Assembly: GCF_022410515.1 (NCBI RefSeq)
Contig: NZ_JACSDI010000001.1
Coordinates: 868,001 to 932,000 of the forward strand
Reading direction: 5' to 3'
DNA length: 64,000 bases
DNA from: Shewanella cutis
Lineage (GTDB): Bacteria > Pseudomonadota > Gammaproteobacteria > Enterobacterales > Shewanellaceae
In this document: positions 54,766 through 64,000 of the stretch, piece after piece
Numbering within the stretch: position 1 is the stretch's first letter
Layout of the letters: each line of letters begins with the position of its first letter
Position numbers and translations under genes: made by a program
Notes under the pieces: model-generated
The model's input: the letters and a program-made list of their open reading frames with translations, nothing else
The model's database searches: none
Told to the model about the DNA's origin: nothing

Positions 54766-57192
54766 TTACTTCTTTCTCGTGCTCCGCTTCGCGGCCTTTG
54801 GCTTTTTCGCCGTATCTTTTACGCTTTTCTTAGGCTTAGTGCCCGCTTTAGACTTGGACTTACTCGCCGCTTTTCCTGAACCCGCTTTAGACTTAGCCCC
54901 AGACGATTTAGCCGCTTTGGCCATTTTCGCACCTTCGCGATTAACACGCTCACGGGCCGTCATAGGTTTATCACGACTCGGCGCAGCCTTGCGGCGACCG
55001 CCTTTACCACTATCGCCAAGCATCATTAAGTCTATCTGTCTATCATCTAAGTTTACCGCGGCCACTTTGACCGTGACGGGGTCGCCCACCTGATAGACTT
55101 GTCCGGTATGCTCGCCAATCAAACGCTGACGCATAGGATCAAATTGATAATAATCGCTGCCAAGGCTAGAAATATGCACTAAACCATCGATAAATAAGTC
55201 ATTTAAGCGAACGAATAAACCAAAGTTAGTGACAGAGGCAATAACGGCCTCAAAGGTGTCACCCACATGGTCCTGCATAAATTCACATTTCAGCCAGTCA
55301 CTTACATCACGCGTAGCCTCGTCGGCGCGGCGCTCAGTCGTAGAACATTCTTCACCTAATTGGTCTAACTCATCGAGTTGATAGTGGTAACCCCCATCGG
55401 GAGTCCATTTCTCATTGGCTTCGCCCTTTTCCTTCGCCAACAAATAGCGGATCACCCGGTGCAGCACTAAGTCAGGATAACGGCGAATTGGCGAGGTAAA
55501 GTGCGCATATTCCTCGAGTGCTAAACCAAAATGGCCTTCATTATCAGGCGTGTAGATAGCTTGGCGCATTGAACGCAGCAACATCACTTGAATGAGTTCA
55601 GCATCGGGGCGATCGGCAATCTGCAACATCACATTTTGGTAATCCGCCGGCGTTGGCTCAAGTCCACCGCCCATACTTAAGCCGCGCTCGGCCAAAAACT
55701 CTTTAAAGTTAGCCAGCTTTTGCTCTGAGGGCGACTCATGCACTCGATAAAGGATTTCACCCTTATGCTTTTTGACAAACTTAGCAGCCGATACGTTGGC
55801 CAAAATCATACATTCTTCAATGATTTTATGAGCTTGATTTCGAGCTCTTGGCACAATCTTATCGATCTTGCGCTGGTCGTTAAAAATAAACTGTGTTTCT
55901 AGGGTCTCAAAAGCAATCGCCCCACGCTCAGCGCGCTGTTCATCTAGCGCTAAATAGAGCGACTGCAAACATTGCAAATGCGGGAATAGTGCTTCATGCT
56001 CAGGCGCAATCGGTCCGCCTTCGAGCATCGCTGCGACTTGGGTGTAAGTGAAGCGCGCATGTGAATGCATCACCGCCGGATAAAACTTATAACCCGATAG
56101 CTTACCGCGGGCCGAAATCGTCATCTCTGCGACCATACACAGGCGATCGACATGGGGATTGAGCGAGCACAGGCCGTTTGAGATCTTCTCCGGCAGCATA
56201 GGGATCACTTGCGACGGGAAATATACCGAGTTACCACGGGCACGGGCTTCGGTATCTAAGGCCGAATCGGTACGCACGTAGTAACTCACATCCGCAATCG
56301 CAACCCACAGACGCCAGCCACCACTAGGTTTGACTTCGGCATATACCGCATCGTCAAAGTCGCGGGCATCTTCACCATCAATCGTCACTAAGGGCAGATC
56401 ACGCAGATCGACACGGCCGACTTTATCAGACTCAGTCACTTCATCGGGAATACGGCGCAGTTTCTTCTCAATTGCGGCAGACCACGTATGGGGAAGATCG
56501 TAATTACGCAGGGCAATTTCGATTTCCATTCCAGGCGCCATTTGTTTGCCGAGCACCTCGGTCACTTTACCTGCGGCTTTAACGAATCGACCGGGACGGC
56601 GAGTTAATTCCACCACCACGACATCGCCTTGACGGGCGCCATTGCGATCTTCGCTTGCAATTAAGATTTCTTGGGTAATGCGTTTATCATCGGCAATCAC
56701 AAATGCCATGCCGCTATCGACATGGAATCGGCCAACAATTGCAGCACTTCGAGGCTGAATAAGTCGCACGATACGGGCTTCACGACGACCTTTACGATCC
56801 ATTCCGGCCTTCTGCGCCAATACTTTATCGCCGTGGAAATACATCAGCATATCACGGTTGGATATAAATAAATCGTCGCCACCTTCGTCAGGTTTAAAGA
56901 AGCCATAGCCTTCTTTATGACCCAGCACAGTGCCAGAAATCAGATCCATTTTTTCAGGTAAGCCGTAGCTTTGACCGCGAGTAAACACCAGTTCACCATC
57001 GCGCTCCATCGCCCGCAAACGACGACGCAAAGCTTCTAACTGCTCTTCATCATGGATCTGTAATGCCGCAGCAATGCTGTCACGGGTAATAGGTGATTTT
57101 TGAGAACGTAAGTACTCGATAATATACTCACGACTTGGGATAGGGTTTTCGTACTTATCCTGTTCACGCTCAAAATGAGGGTCTTTTATCAT
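54766..57192 (-). CDS. rnr: Exoribonuclease R
   Basis: A 3-prime-to-5-prime processive RNase that degrades structured RNA, 808 aa. It has an N-terminal helix-turn-helix and cold-shock domains, then the RNB catalytic domain with [12 protein letters not shown] near 275-286 containing the catalytic acidic residues, YTSP-like [12 protein letters not shown] near 560 and a C-terminal S1 domain ([19 protein letters not shown], about 645). The tail of about 90 residues is extremely Lys/Ala/Ser-rich (repeated KSK, KAG, KPKK), typical of RNase R and useful for ribosome or RNA binding. It is upstream of and coupled to rlmB. Confidence 0.97.
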   Translation of the reverse strand: MIKDPHFEREQDKYENPIPSREYIIEYLRSQKSPITRDSIAAALQIHDEEQLEALRRRLRAMERDGELVFTRGQSYGLPEKMDLISGTVLGHKEGYGFFKPDEGGDDLFISNRDMLMYFHGDKVLAQKAGMDRKGRREARIVRLIQPRSAAIVGRFHVDSGMAFVIADDKRITQEILIASEDRNGARQGDVVVVELTRRPGRFVKAAGKVTEVLGKQMAPGMEIEIALRNYDLPHTWSAAIEKKLRRIPDEVTESDKVGRVDLRDLPLVTIDGEDARDFDDAVYAEVKPSGGWRLWVAIADVSYYVRTDSALDTEARARGNSVYFPSQVIPMLPEKISNGLCSLNPHVDRLCMVAEMTISARGKLSGYKFYPAVMHSHARFTYTQVAAMLEGGPIAPEHEALFPHLQCLQSLYLALDEQRAERGAIAFETLETQFIFNDQRKIDKIVPRARNQAHKIIEECMILANVSAAKFVKKHKGEILYRVHESPSEQKLANFKEFLAERGLSMGGGLEPTPADYQNVMLQIADRPDAELIQVMLLRSMRQAIYTPDNEGHFGLALEEYAHFTSPIRRYPDLVLHRVIRYLLAKEKGEANEKWTPDGGYHYQLDELDQLGEECSTTERRADEATRDVSDWLKCEFMQDHVGDTFEAVIASVTNFGLFVRLNDLFIDGLVHISSLGSDYYQFDPMRQRLIGEHTGQVYQVGDPVTVKVAAVNLDDRQIDLMMLGDSGKGGRRKAAPSRDKPMTARERVNREGAKMAKAAKSSGAKSKAGSGKAASKSKSKAGTKPKKSVKDTAKKPKAAKRSTRKK

Positions 57193-57232
57193 TCAATATC
57201 CAAAAATTTCTGTCTCAACGATTGGAGACATC

Positions 57233-57853
57233 TCAACGGGTTCGCAAGTGCTCTTGCTGGGCCCGCGCCACTGCACTGGCGGGCATTTTAGCTGCTAACA
57301 CCTGCAGTAATGATAAGGCTTTTTTCTTCGTCGCCTCATCGGTAAATACATTGTTATATAACCAGTTATAGGCCATTTCGTAATCCCTTGGACTACCATA
57401 ACCTTCACCGTACAAACGTACAAGCATCATTCGAGCAGCTAAACTACCGCTCGCTGCTGCTGGCAATAAATAATTGACTGCGCGGTCCTTATTGCGAATA
57501 ACAAACTTACCCGTTTGATAATACTCGGCAAGTTTTACCATTGCCTCAGGACTCCCCTGCTCAGCCGCTTCACGCAGTAACCCCATCCCTTTGACAGCAT
57601 TGGCTTTTACGCAGGTTCCGTGATTGAGCATTTCCCCCCACAAAAACTGATATAGGGGCTGCTTTAAGACTTCTGCACGCGCTTCAATATCTTGTACTAA
57701 TTGGCACTCATCCTGTTTGACTTTTGCCAAATATTGTTCACTACGGATCATTTCAAGTAATTGATCTTGAGAATAAATATCTACTGCTTGTGTCTCGGCA
57801 AAGCACATTGAAGATACTAAGGGCAGCAGCGCAAATAATGCAGTACGTAGCAT
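57233..57853 (-). CDS. Secreted Sel1-repeat (TPR-like) protein
   Basis: A 206-aa protein from the ATG at 57853 with GAGAG upstream; the longer frame to 57889 only adds a non-conserved leader. The signal peptide is residues 1-19 (cleavage near MCFAE). Sel1-like repeats are seen in AVKGMGLLREAAEQGSPEAM, AEYYQTGKFVIRNKDRAVNY and MMLVRLYGEGYGSPRDYEMA (each one repeat). Such proteins mediate protein contacts in the periplasm; the partner is unknown. Confidence 0.8.
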   Translation of the reverse strand: MLRTALFALLPLVSSMCFAETQAVDIYSQDQLLEMIRSEQYLAKVKQDECQLVQDIEARAEVLKQPLYQFLWGEMLNHGTCVKANAVKGMGLLREAAEQGSPEAMVKLAEYYQTGKFVIRNKDRAVNYLLPAAASGSLAARMMLVRLYGEGYGSPRDYEMAYNWLYNNVFTDEATKKKALSLLQVLAAKMPASAVARAQQEHLRTR

Positions 57854-57965
57854 AATGACTCTCAATGACAATAGGATGAATACTTGCATCGGCAGTATAA
57901 CCTATTTCTTGAGCTCAAGCCGAATTTCTAACCACGAAAGCAAACAGGAAGGAACAGCACAGGAA

Positions 57966-57992
57966 GAAAAGGCCGTGAAACACGGCCTTTAC
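57966..57992 (-). terminator. Terminator of purA
   Basis: AAAGGCCGTG (57968-57977) and CACGGCCTTT (57981-57990) form a perfect 10-bp stem with a 3-nt loop, followed on the minus strand by TTCTTCC. It ends 4 bp before the purA stop region. Confidence 0.75.
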
Positions 57993-57996
57993 AATC

Positions 57997-59325
<1,329 letters not shown>

Positions 59326-59358
59326 CTAACAGATTTTAAACCGCAAGTGGTAAGGCAT

Positions 59359-59547
59359 TTATGAAAAAATAATCAAAATGACTAGGCCTGCGGTGACCAA
59401 TGAACCACCGATTTGGCGTAAAACTTGCTGATTTTGATTGGAAAGTTCGTTCAAGTAACGACGCCATTTATTAGGGAATAACAATGGCCCTACACCTTCC
59501 AAAATCAGCACCAGTGCCACGGCCAGCATAAATAACTGTAAGGTCAT
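59359..59547 (-). CDS. yjeT: Small membrane protein YjeT (DUF2065)
   Basis: A 62-aa protein with two hydrophobic segments (LFMLAVALVLILEGVGPLLF in the first, ending LVTAGLVILIIF) and the DUF2065 linker NKWRRYLNELSNQ. The ATG at 59547 has GAGGGG upstream. A much longer frame reaching 59781 is antisense-free only by chance and lies across the rpsI terminator, so I reject the extension. In E. coli this gene also sits just before purA. Function unknown. Confidence 0.88.
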   Translation of the reverse strand: MTLQLFMLAVALVLILEGVGPLLFPNKWRRYLNELSNQNQQVLRQIGGSLVTAGLVILIIFS

Positions 59548-59613
59548 TTTCCCCTCTCTTCGAACTGTCAGCAAAAACACTTTCATTAACGCGAGCATAA
59601 CCAATTTTAGGCA

Positions 59614-59646
59614 ATAAAAAACCCAGCATAAGCTGGGTTTTTTGAT
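59614..59646 (-). terminator. Terminator of rplM-rpsI
   Basis: ACCCAGC (59621-59627) pairs with GCTGGGT (59632-59638), extended by A-T pairs, with a 4-nt loop and T run on the minus strand, 14 bp past the rpsI stop. Confidence 0.9.
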
Positions 59647-59659
59647 ATTCCAAAACGTA

Positions 59660-60052
59660 TTAACGCTTAGAGAATTGTGGCTTACGACGTGCTTTACGTA
59701 GACCCACTTTCTTACGCTCAACTTTACGAGCGTCACGGGTAACGAAACCAGCAGAACGTAATGATGGACGCAGAGCTTCATCTAATTGCATCAGAGCACG
59801 AGTGATACCGTGACGGATTGCACCTGCTTGGCCAGTGATACCACCGCCTTTAACAGTTACATAGATGTCCAGCTTGTCAGTCATTTCAACTAACTCTAAT
59901 GGTTGACGAACAACCATACGAGCAGTTTCACGACCAAAGTATTGGTCCAAAGGACGTTGATTTACAACGATGTTGCCACTACCAGCTTTAGCGAATACGC
60001 GTGCTGTAGAGGTTTTGCGACGGCCAGTGCCGTAGTACTGAGTTGCAGCCAT
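59660..60052 (-). CDS. rpsI: 30S ribosomal protein S9
   Basis: 130 aa with the S9 pattern [15 protein letters not shown] near the N-terminus, [15 protein letters not shown] in the middle and the C-terminal [16 protein letters not shown], whose final basic residues contact tRNA in the P site. It is 14 bp after rplM. Confidence 0.98.
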
Positions 60053-60066
60053 TTGCTTAATCCCGT

Positions 60067-60495
60067 TTAGATATCAAGAACTTGAGGTTGTTGTGCAGCG
60101 TGGTTATGTTCTGCGCCAGCGTAAACTTTCAGTTTACGGAACATGGCACGGCCCAGTGGACCTTTTGGTAACATACCCTTAACTGCTTTCTCGATGATCA
60201 TTTCTGGCTTATGAGCTTGCAGCTTTTCAAAGCTGATTTGCTTAATGCCACCAGGGAAGCCTGAGTGCGAGTAGTACGTCTTGCCTTGCGCTTTGTTACC
60301 AGTAACAGTAACTTTCTCAGCGTTGATAACGATGATGTAATCACCAGTGTCAACGTGAGGAGTGTATTCAGGCTTGTGCTTACCGCGTAAACGCAGAGCG
60401 ATTTCGGTAGCGATACGACCTAAAGTTTTGCCGTCTGCATCAACGACGAACCAGTCACGAGTTACAGTTTCTGGTGTAGCAGTAAAAGTCTTCAT
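60067..60495 (-). CDS. rplM: 50S ribosomal protein L13
   Basis: 142 aa. [20 protein letters not shown] near the start, [15 protein letters not shown] and [19 protein letters not shown] are L13 signatures. It is first in the rplM-rpsI operon, with a structured leader and a ribosomal-type promoter upstream. L13 is known to repress its own operon in E. coli. Confidence 0.98.
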
Positions 60496-60791
60496 TATTA
60501 CAAAAACCCAAAGTTAATTTTCTGTCTCACATGCTGCTTGCAATGGCAAACAACACAAAATTGCCTTTCAGTACCCCTTCGAGTACTTAACTCGGCGTAC
60601 AACTTCCACCTAGTTTGGTGGAGTAACGTGGGCAGGTGGCGGATTATAGACAAACGTGAGTTAAAAATCACCTGATATTTTGACAAAAATCATAAAAATT
60701 CGATCGATGTGGCTCATTCCCTCGATGACGAATGAGCCTAGGCAGATTTGTCGAAAAAAATCTTCGCAGTCCCCCAGCAACAGTCTAGGAC
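60496..60791. other. rplM leader and promoter region
   Basis: About 300 bp without a gene. On the minus strand it holds a -10 element TATAAT (60643-60648) with a GC-rich discriminator CCGCC, a hairpin CCACC/GGTGG (60606-60610 with 60617-60621) and two overlapping alternative hairpins (60570-60587 and 60580-60594). The leader would be about 140 nt. Confidence 0.55.
60643..60648 (-). promoter_or_regulatory. Candidate -10 element of rplM-rpsI
   Basis: A perfect TATAAT on the minus strand followed by CCGCC, with a weak -35 region (TGATTT) 16 nt upstream. The predicted start of transcription is near 60636. Confidence 0.5.
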
Positions 60792-61904
60792 TTAAGGTAA
60801 ATGCTCTGATTTTAAGTAATCATGAGATTGCATTTCAATCAAGCGGGAACGACAACGTCTGAATTCAAAACTCAATAAGCCGTCGGCATAAATGTCTTCT
60901 AACGGCACCTGCGCGGACACGATCAATTTAACGTTTCGTTCGTAAAACTCATCCACCATCGCCAAAAAACGTCTGGCGATATCATCACCGGTTAAAAACG
61001 CGCCCATTTGCTCAATACCACTGACCAACACGGTATGATAAATCCGCGCTAATTCCATATAATCCCGCTGGCTTCGGGGTCCATCGCATAAGGCTCTAAA
61101 ATCCGCCAGTAAGACGCCTTGCGCCTGTTGACGTATTGAAATTGCGCGCCCTTCAATTTCGATCGCTTCGGTTGAGATTTCAGCCTCAGGTGCTAACTGG
61201 CGGAAATAACGCAGCAGGTTAGTGTCGGCCTGTTCATCGAGTGGATGGTGATAAATCTCTGCCTGCTCTAACGTCCGTAAACGATAGTCGATCCCCGAAT
61301 CCACATTAAGTACTTCACAATGTTGATTAATTAGTGCAATGGCAGGTAAAAAGCGCGCCCGTTGCAGCCCGTTTTTATATAAATCATCGGGAATAATGTT
61401 TGAGGTGGCGACTAAAACCACGCCTTCTTTAAAGAGGGCTTGGAATAAGGTGCCAAGTAACATGGCGTCGGTGATATCCGAGACAAAAAATTCATCAAAA
61501 CAAATGACTCTATATTTCGCGGCCATATGTTTTGCAATGACTAATAATGGATCTCGCGTACCTTTAAGCGCATCTAAGTCTAAATGCAGTTGATGCATAA
61601 AACGATGAAAATGCGCCCTTAATTTTTGATTGCCTGGCAAGGTATCAAAAAAGGTGTCCATCAGATAGGTTTTGCCGCGGCCAACGCCCCCCCAAAGATA
61701 AAGTCCTTTTGTAGGCGCGGGCGCAGATGTCAACCCCAAAGAGGTAAATAATTTACCAAACAAAGAGTTAGGCTCTTCGGCTGCGGTTAAGTCCTCATAA
61801 ACCCGTTGCAGCGCCTTAACCGCCATTTCCTGCGCAGGATCATGGGAAAAACCATCACGAGTAAGATCTTTTTGGTAATGCTGCCAAGGGCTTAACTGGG
61901 GCAC
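60792..61904 (-). CDS. zapE: Cell division protein ZapE (AFG1-type ATPase)
   Basis: A P-loop ATPase of 370 aa associated with the divisome in E. coli under anaerobic or high-temperature stress. Walker A is GGVGRGKT at 72-79, Walker B is ICFDEFFVSDI near 135, and LVATSNIIPDDLYKNGLQR near 160 is the AFG1 signature. The frame starts with GTG at 61904. In E. coli zapG and degQ follow divergently; here only degQ does, and no zapG-like frame occurs in between. Confidence 0.94.
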   Translation of the reverse strand: MPQLSPWQHYQKDLTRDGFSHDPAQEMAVKALQRVYEDLTAAEEPNSLFGKLFTSLGLTSAPAPTKGLYLWGGVGRGKTYLMDTFFDTLPGNQKLRAHFHRFMHQLHLDLDALKGTRDPLLVIAKHMAAKYRVICFDEFFVSDITDAMLLGTLFQALFKEGVVLVATSNIIPDDLYKNGLQRARFLPAIALINQHCEVLNVDSGIDYRLRTLEQAEIYHHPLDEQADTNLLRYFRQLAPEAEISTEAIEIEGRAISIRQQAQGVLLADFRALCDGPRSQRDYMELARIYHTVLVSGIEQMGAFLTGDDIARRFLAMVDEFYERNVKLIVSAQVPLEDIYADGLLSFEFRRCRSRLIEMQSHDYLKSEHLP

Positions 61905-62352
61905 GTTATAATTCTCTTATATCCTTTATTGAAACTGCGTCGATATTAGCACGACCAAGATGACGCAGCATATATTTATACCCAAGCGACCTGAATTCTG
62001 CATTTTCAAATCACCTAGTAATAAGGACTGCAACACCACTAAAACCGTGTATGAAATGATTAAAACTGATTTATAAAGGACTATGCTGTTAGCTAATTAA
62101 ACTGAACGGTTTGGATCATTTGACACTTGAAAAAGTCCTTCAAAGCCCACAAGTTACACTCAGTTAAATGCTGATAAAATAACCGTTAAGAAATTAACCT
62201 TTGTTAATATTAATGAACTTTTTCAATGAGGTGCGTGTCCGAGTGGTTACCTAGGCAAATAGCCGGTACCGATACAGATTTGATCTGGTGCGGACAAAAC
62301 TTAAGACGTATTACATCCAGATCCTTGATCCCTTATTTGGAGTTATGAATAG
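61905..62352. other. Divergent region between zapE and degQ
   Basis: A 448-bp region. The left 300 bp show no clear gene or strong structure; the right end contains the candidate sigma-E promoter (62214-62242) and a structured leader for degQ. No zapG frame is seen. Confidence 0.6.
62214..62242 (+). promoter_or_regulatory. Candidate sigma-E promoter of degQ
   Basis: TGAACTT (62214-62220) and TCCGA (62238-62242), spaced by 17 nt, resemble the sigma-E consensus GGAACTT and TCTGA/TCNAA with near-normal spacing. Control of a periplasmic protease by the envelope stress factor fits. The predicted start of transcription is near 62248. Confidence 0.5.
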
Positions 62353-63705
62353 ATGAAAACGAAATTATCTGTACTTTCAGCCGCAATGTTAGCCGCAACC
62401 CTGACAATGATGCCCGCTGTCTCACAGGCCGCTATTCCGCAATCTGTTGAGGGACAATCAATACCCAGTCTTGCGCCCATGTTAGAGCGTACGACTCCCG
62501 CCGTGGTTTCTGTGGCGGTTTCTGGCACCCATGTTTCTAAACAACGCGTTCCCGATGTGTTCCGTTATTTCTTTGGCCCTAATGCGCCCCAAGAACAGGT
62601 GCAAGAGCGTCCATTTAGAGGCTTAGGCTCAGGTGTGATTATCGATGCAGATAAGGGCTATATCGTCACCAACAACCATGTGATCGATGGTGCAGATGAT
62701 ATCCAAGTCGGTCTGCACGATGGCCGTGAAGTCAAAGCCAAATTGATTGGTACCGACGCCGAATCCGACATTGCGTTATTGCAAATCGAGGCTAAAAATC
62801 TGGTCGCGATTAAAACCTCTGATTCTGATGAGCTGCGCGTCGGTGACTTTGCGGTTGCTATCGGTAACCCCTTCGGTCTAGGACAAACCGTAACATCAGG
62901 AATTGTCAGCGCCCTAGGGCGTAGCGGTTTAGGCATTGAAATGCTTGAAAACTTTATCCAAACCGACGCAGCCATCAACAGTGGTAACTCGGGCGGCGCT
63001 CTGGTTAACCTTAAAGGTGAACTGATCGGTATTAACACTGCTATCGTCGCGCCTAACGGCGGTAACGTGGGTATCGGTTTTGCGATTCCAGCAAATATGG
63101 TGAAAAACCTCGTGGCACAGATTGCCGAGCATGGTGAAGTTCGCCGCGGCGTACTGGGGATTGCTGGCCGTGATTTAGATAGCCAACTTGCCCAAGGCTT
63201 TGGTTTAGACACTCAACACGGTGGCTTTGTGAATGAAGTTAGCGCGGGCAGTGCCGCTGAAAAAGCCGGCATTAAGGCAGGTGATATTATCGTTAGCGTC
63301 GATGGCCGTGCGATCAAGTCGTTCCAAGAGCTACGCGCTAAAGTCGCGACCATGGGCGCTGGCGCTAAAGTCGAACTCGGCCTTATCCGTGATGGCGATA
63401 AGAAAACGGTTAACGTCACCTTAGGTGAAGCAAACCAAACGACAGAAAAAGCAGCTGGTGCAGTGCACCCTATGCTACAAGGTGCCTCATTAGAAAATGC
63501 CTCTAAAGGGGTCGAAATTACCGATGTTGCACAAGGATCTCCAGCGGCAATGAGTGGCCTGCAAAAAGGCGATTTGATTGTCGGTATCAACCGTACTGCG
63601 GTTAAAGATCTTAAATCGCTCAAAGAGCTGCTCAAAGATCAAGAGGGTGCTGTAGCCCTAAAGATTGTCCGTGGTAAGAGCATGCTTTACTTAGTGCTTC
63701 GTTAA
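62353..63705 (+). CDS. degQ: Periplasmic serine endoprotease DegQ/DegP
   Basis: An HtrA-family protease and chaperone, 450 aa, with a signal peptide (residues 1-26, cleavage after SQA). The catalytic triad is His109 (TNNHVID), Asp139 (ESDIALLQ) and Ser213 (GNSGGAL). Two PDZ domains follow, at about 257-350 and 365-450. The loop between residues 60 and 90 is short, which favours DegQ over DegP. GGAG lies 10 nt upstream of the ATG. The hairpin after the stop and the adjacent degS match the usual degQ-degS arrangement. Confidence 0.95.
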   Translation: MKTKLSVLSAAMLAATLTMMPAVSQAAIPQSVEGQSIPSLAPMLERTTPAVVSVAVSGTHVSKQRVPDVFRYFFGPNAPQEQVQERPFRGLGSGVIIDADKGYIVTNNHVIDGADDIQVGLHDGREVKAKLIGTDAESDIALLQIEAKNLVAIKTSDSDELRVGDFAVAIGNPFGLGQTVTSGIVSALGRSGLGIEMLENFIQTDAAINSGNSGGALVNLKGELIGINTAIVAPNGGNVGIGFAIPANMVKNLVAQIAEHGEVRRGVLGIAGRDLDSQLAQGFGLDTQHGGFVNEVSAGSAAEKAGIKAGDIIVSVDGRAIKSFQELRAKVATMGAGAKVELGLIRDGDKKTVNVTLGEANQTTEKAAGAVHPMLQGASLENASKGVEITDVAQGSPAAMSGLQKGDLIVGINRTAVKDLKSLKELLKDQEGAVALKIVRGKSMLYLVLR

Positions 63706-63750
63706 TCAATTGGCGAATCTGATCTTGCTCCAATTATCAGGCGCTAATCA

Positions 63751-63779
63751 GCATAGGGAACGCGGGTTCCCTATGCTTT
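63751..63779 (+). terminator. Hairpin between degQ and degS
   Basis: GCATAGGGAA (63751-63760) and TTCCCTATGC (63767-63776) form a perfect 10-bp stem with a 6-nt loop. The following T run is weak (TTTAACTTGTT), so termination may be partial. Confidence 0.6.
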
Positions 63780-63830
63780 AACTTGTTAAACATGTTAATC
63801 TAACTCACCTTTTTCAATACTTAGCCTGCC

Positions 63831-64000
63831 ATGACAATAAAAGAAACCCTGTTATATCTCGGTAAAGCCGTGCTTTTCGGCCTTATCATGGCGGCCATGT
63901 TTTTGTTAGTTACGCACTACTTCAACAATAAAAATCTCGGCAGCTCGTTACTGCAAAACCGTGGTAATAATACGGTCGAGCTCTCCTTTGCTAAGGCCGT
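63831..64000 (+). CDS. degS: Start of the DegS protease, cut by the window end
   Basis: The first 56 codons of a protein with an N-terminal membrane anchor (LGKAVLFGLIMAAMFLLVTHYF) followed by a polar periplasmic segment (NRGNNTVELSFAKA), matching DegS, the inner-membrane protease that senses unfolded porins and cleaves RseA to release sigma-E. The catalytic domain is outside the window. It follows degQ as in other gammaproteobacteria. Confidence 0.85.
   Translation, partial: MTIKETLLYLGKAVLFGLIMAAMFLLVTHYFNNKNLGSSLLQNRGNNTVELSFAKA

Noticed and set aside
59548..59781. A 78-residue extension of YjeT toward rpsI
   Set aside because: It crosses the rpsI terminator and the end of rpsI in the same direction, and DUF2065 proteins are only about 60 residues.
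61980..62030. A possible copy of a dispersed Shewanella or Vibrio extragenic repeat (TACCCAAGC...CTGCAT pattern)
   Set aside because: No second copy or inverted partner occurs in the window, so repetitiveness cannot be shown.
62230..62300. A tRNA-like GTCCGAGTGGTTA segment in the degQ leader
   Set aside because: Only the D-arm-like string is present. There is no acceptor stem, anticodon arm or T arm, so it is not a tRNA or a credible tRNA remnant.
62345..62356. A three-codon upstream ORF (ATG AAT AGA TGA) overlapping the degQ start
   Set aside because: The nearest ribosome site would be only 2 nt away, so translation is unlikely.

Overview
The window is chromosomal DNA of a gammaproteobacterium, very probably a Shewanella of the oneidensis/putrefaciens group. 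I base this on gene content and order recognised from memory: an Omp35-type porin next to parC/parE, a periplasmic [FeFe] hydrogenase operon with an Omp-free hydA-hydB-cytochrome b-hydG-hydX-hydE-hydF order, an S46 dipeptidyl peptidase, a stand-alone CheX, and EtrA/Fnr-like and CRP-like sites. No database search was possible. Coding density is high, and I see no prophage, CRISPR array, integron or complete insertion sequence.

Layout. 1-5.6 kb: NAD-malic enzyme (cut by the window edge), a small hypothetical protein, a PAP2 phosphatase, a TPR-GGDEF diguanylate cyclase and a periplasmic solute-binding-like protein. 5.7-10.5 kb: queG, then modE divergent from modABC, with a perfect ModE palindrome in front of modA. 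10.6-15.5 kb: tRNA-Leu(CAA), a chemoreceptor with a C-terminal hemerythrin domain, a 43-aa membrane protein, a SieB-like protein and an orphan histidine kinase. 15.6-18.6 kb: tcdA, a 285-bp inverted-repeat element and the porin omp35. 18.7-26.6 kb: a leftward block nudF-yqiB-cpdA-yqiA-parE-(sugar dehydrogenase-like)-parC. 26.9-31.3 kb: tolC, an outer membrane barrel, a DUF2333 protein, a PCu(A)C copper chaperone and an enoyl-CoA hydratase family protein.

31.4-37.4 kb: a small three-gene envelope cluster ending in a PspC-like protein, dusA, an iron-uptake pair (piuC and a TonB receptor with a Fur box) and cheX. 37.6-42.5 kb: alr, dnaB and the S46 peptidase. 43.1-49.9 kb: the [FeFe] hydrogenase operon with all three maturases, behind a well-formed class II Fnr/EtrA-type promoter. 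49.9-51.4 kb: rpsF-priB-rpsR-rplI with a structured leader. 51.6-64 kb: a DUF481 protein, an MFS transporter, rnr-rlmB, a Sel1-repeat protein, purA-yjeT, rplM-rpsI, zapE, degQ and the start of degS.

The genes group into recognisable jobs. Anaerobic metabolism is represented by the hydrogenase, molybdate uptake and Fnr/CRP-like sites. Envelope quality control is represented by DegQ/DegS, TolC, PspC-like and Omp35. DNA topology and replication are represented by ParC/ParE, DnaB and PriB. Translation is represented by ribosomal proteins, queG, tcdA, dusA, rlmB, rnr and tRNA-Leu. The items most worth following are the unassigned protein in the hydrogenase maturation operon, the compact PspC-type mini-operon with a 36-aa membrane peptide, the intergenic region with CRP/EtrA-like sites shared by the hemerythrin chemoreceptor and the 43-aa membrane protein, and the 285-bp inverted-repeat element.
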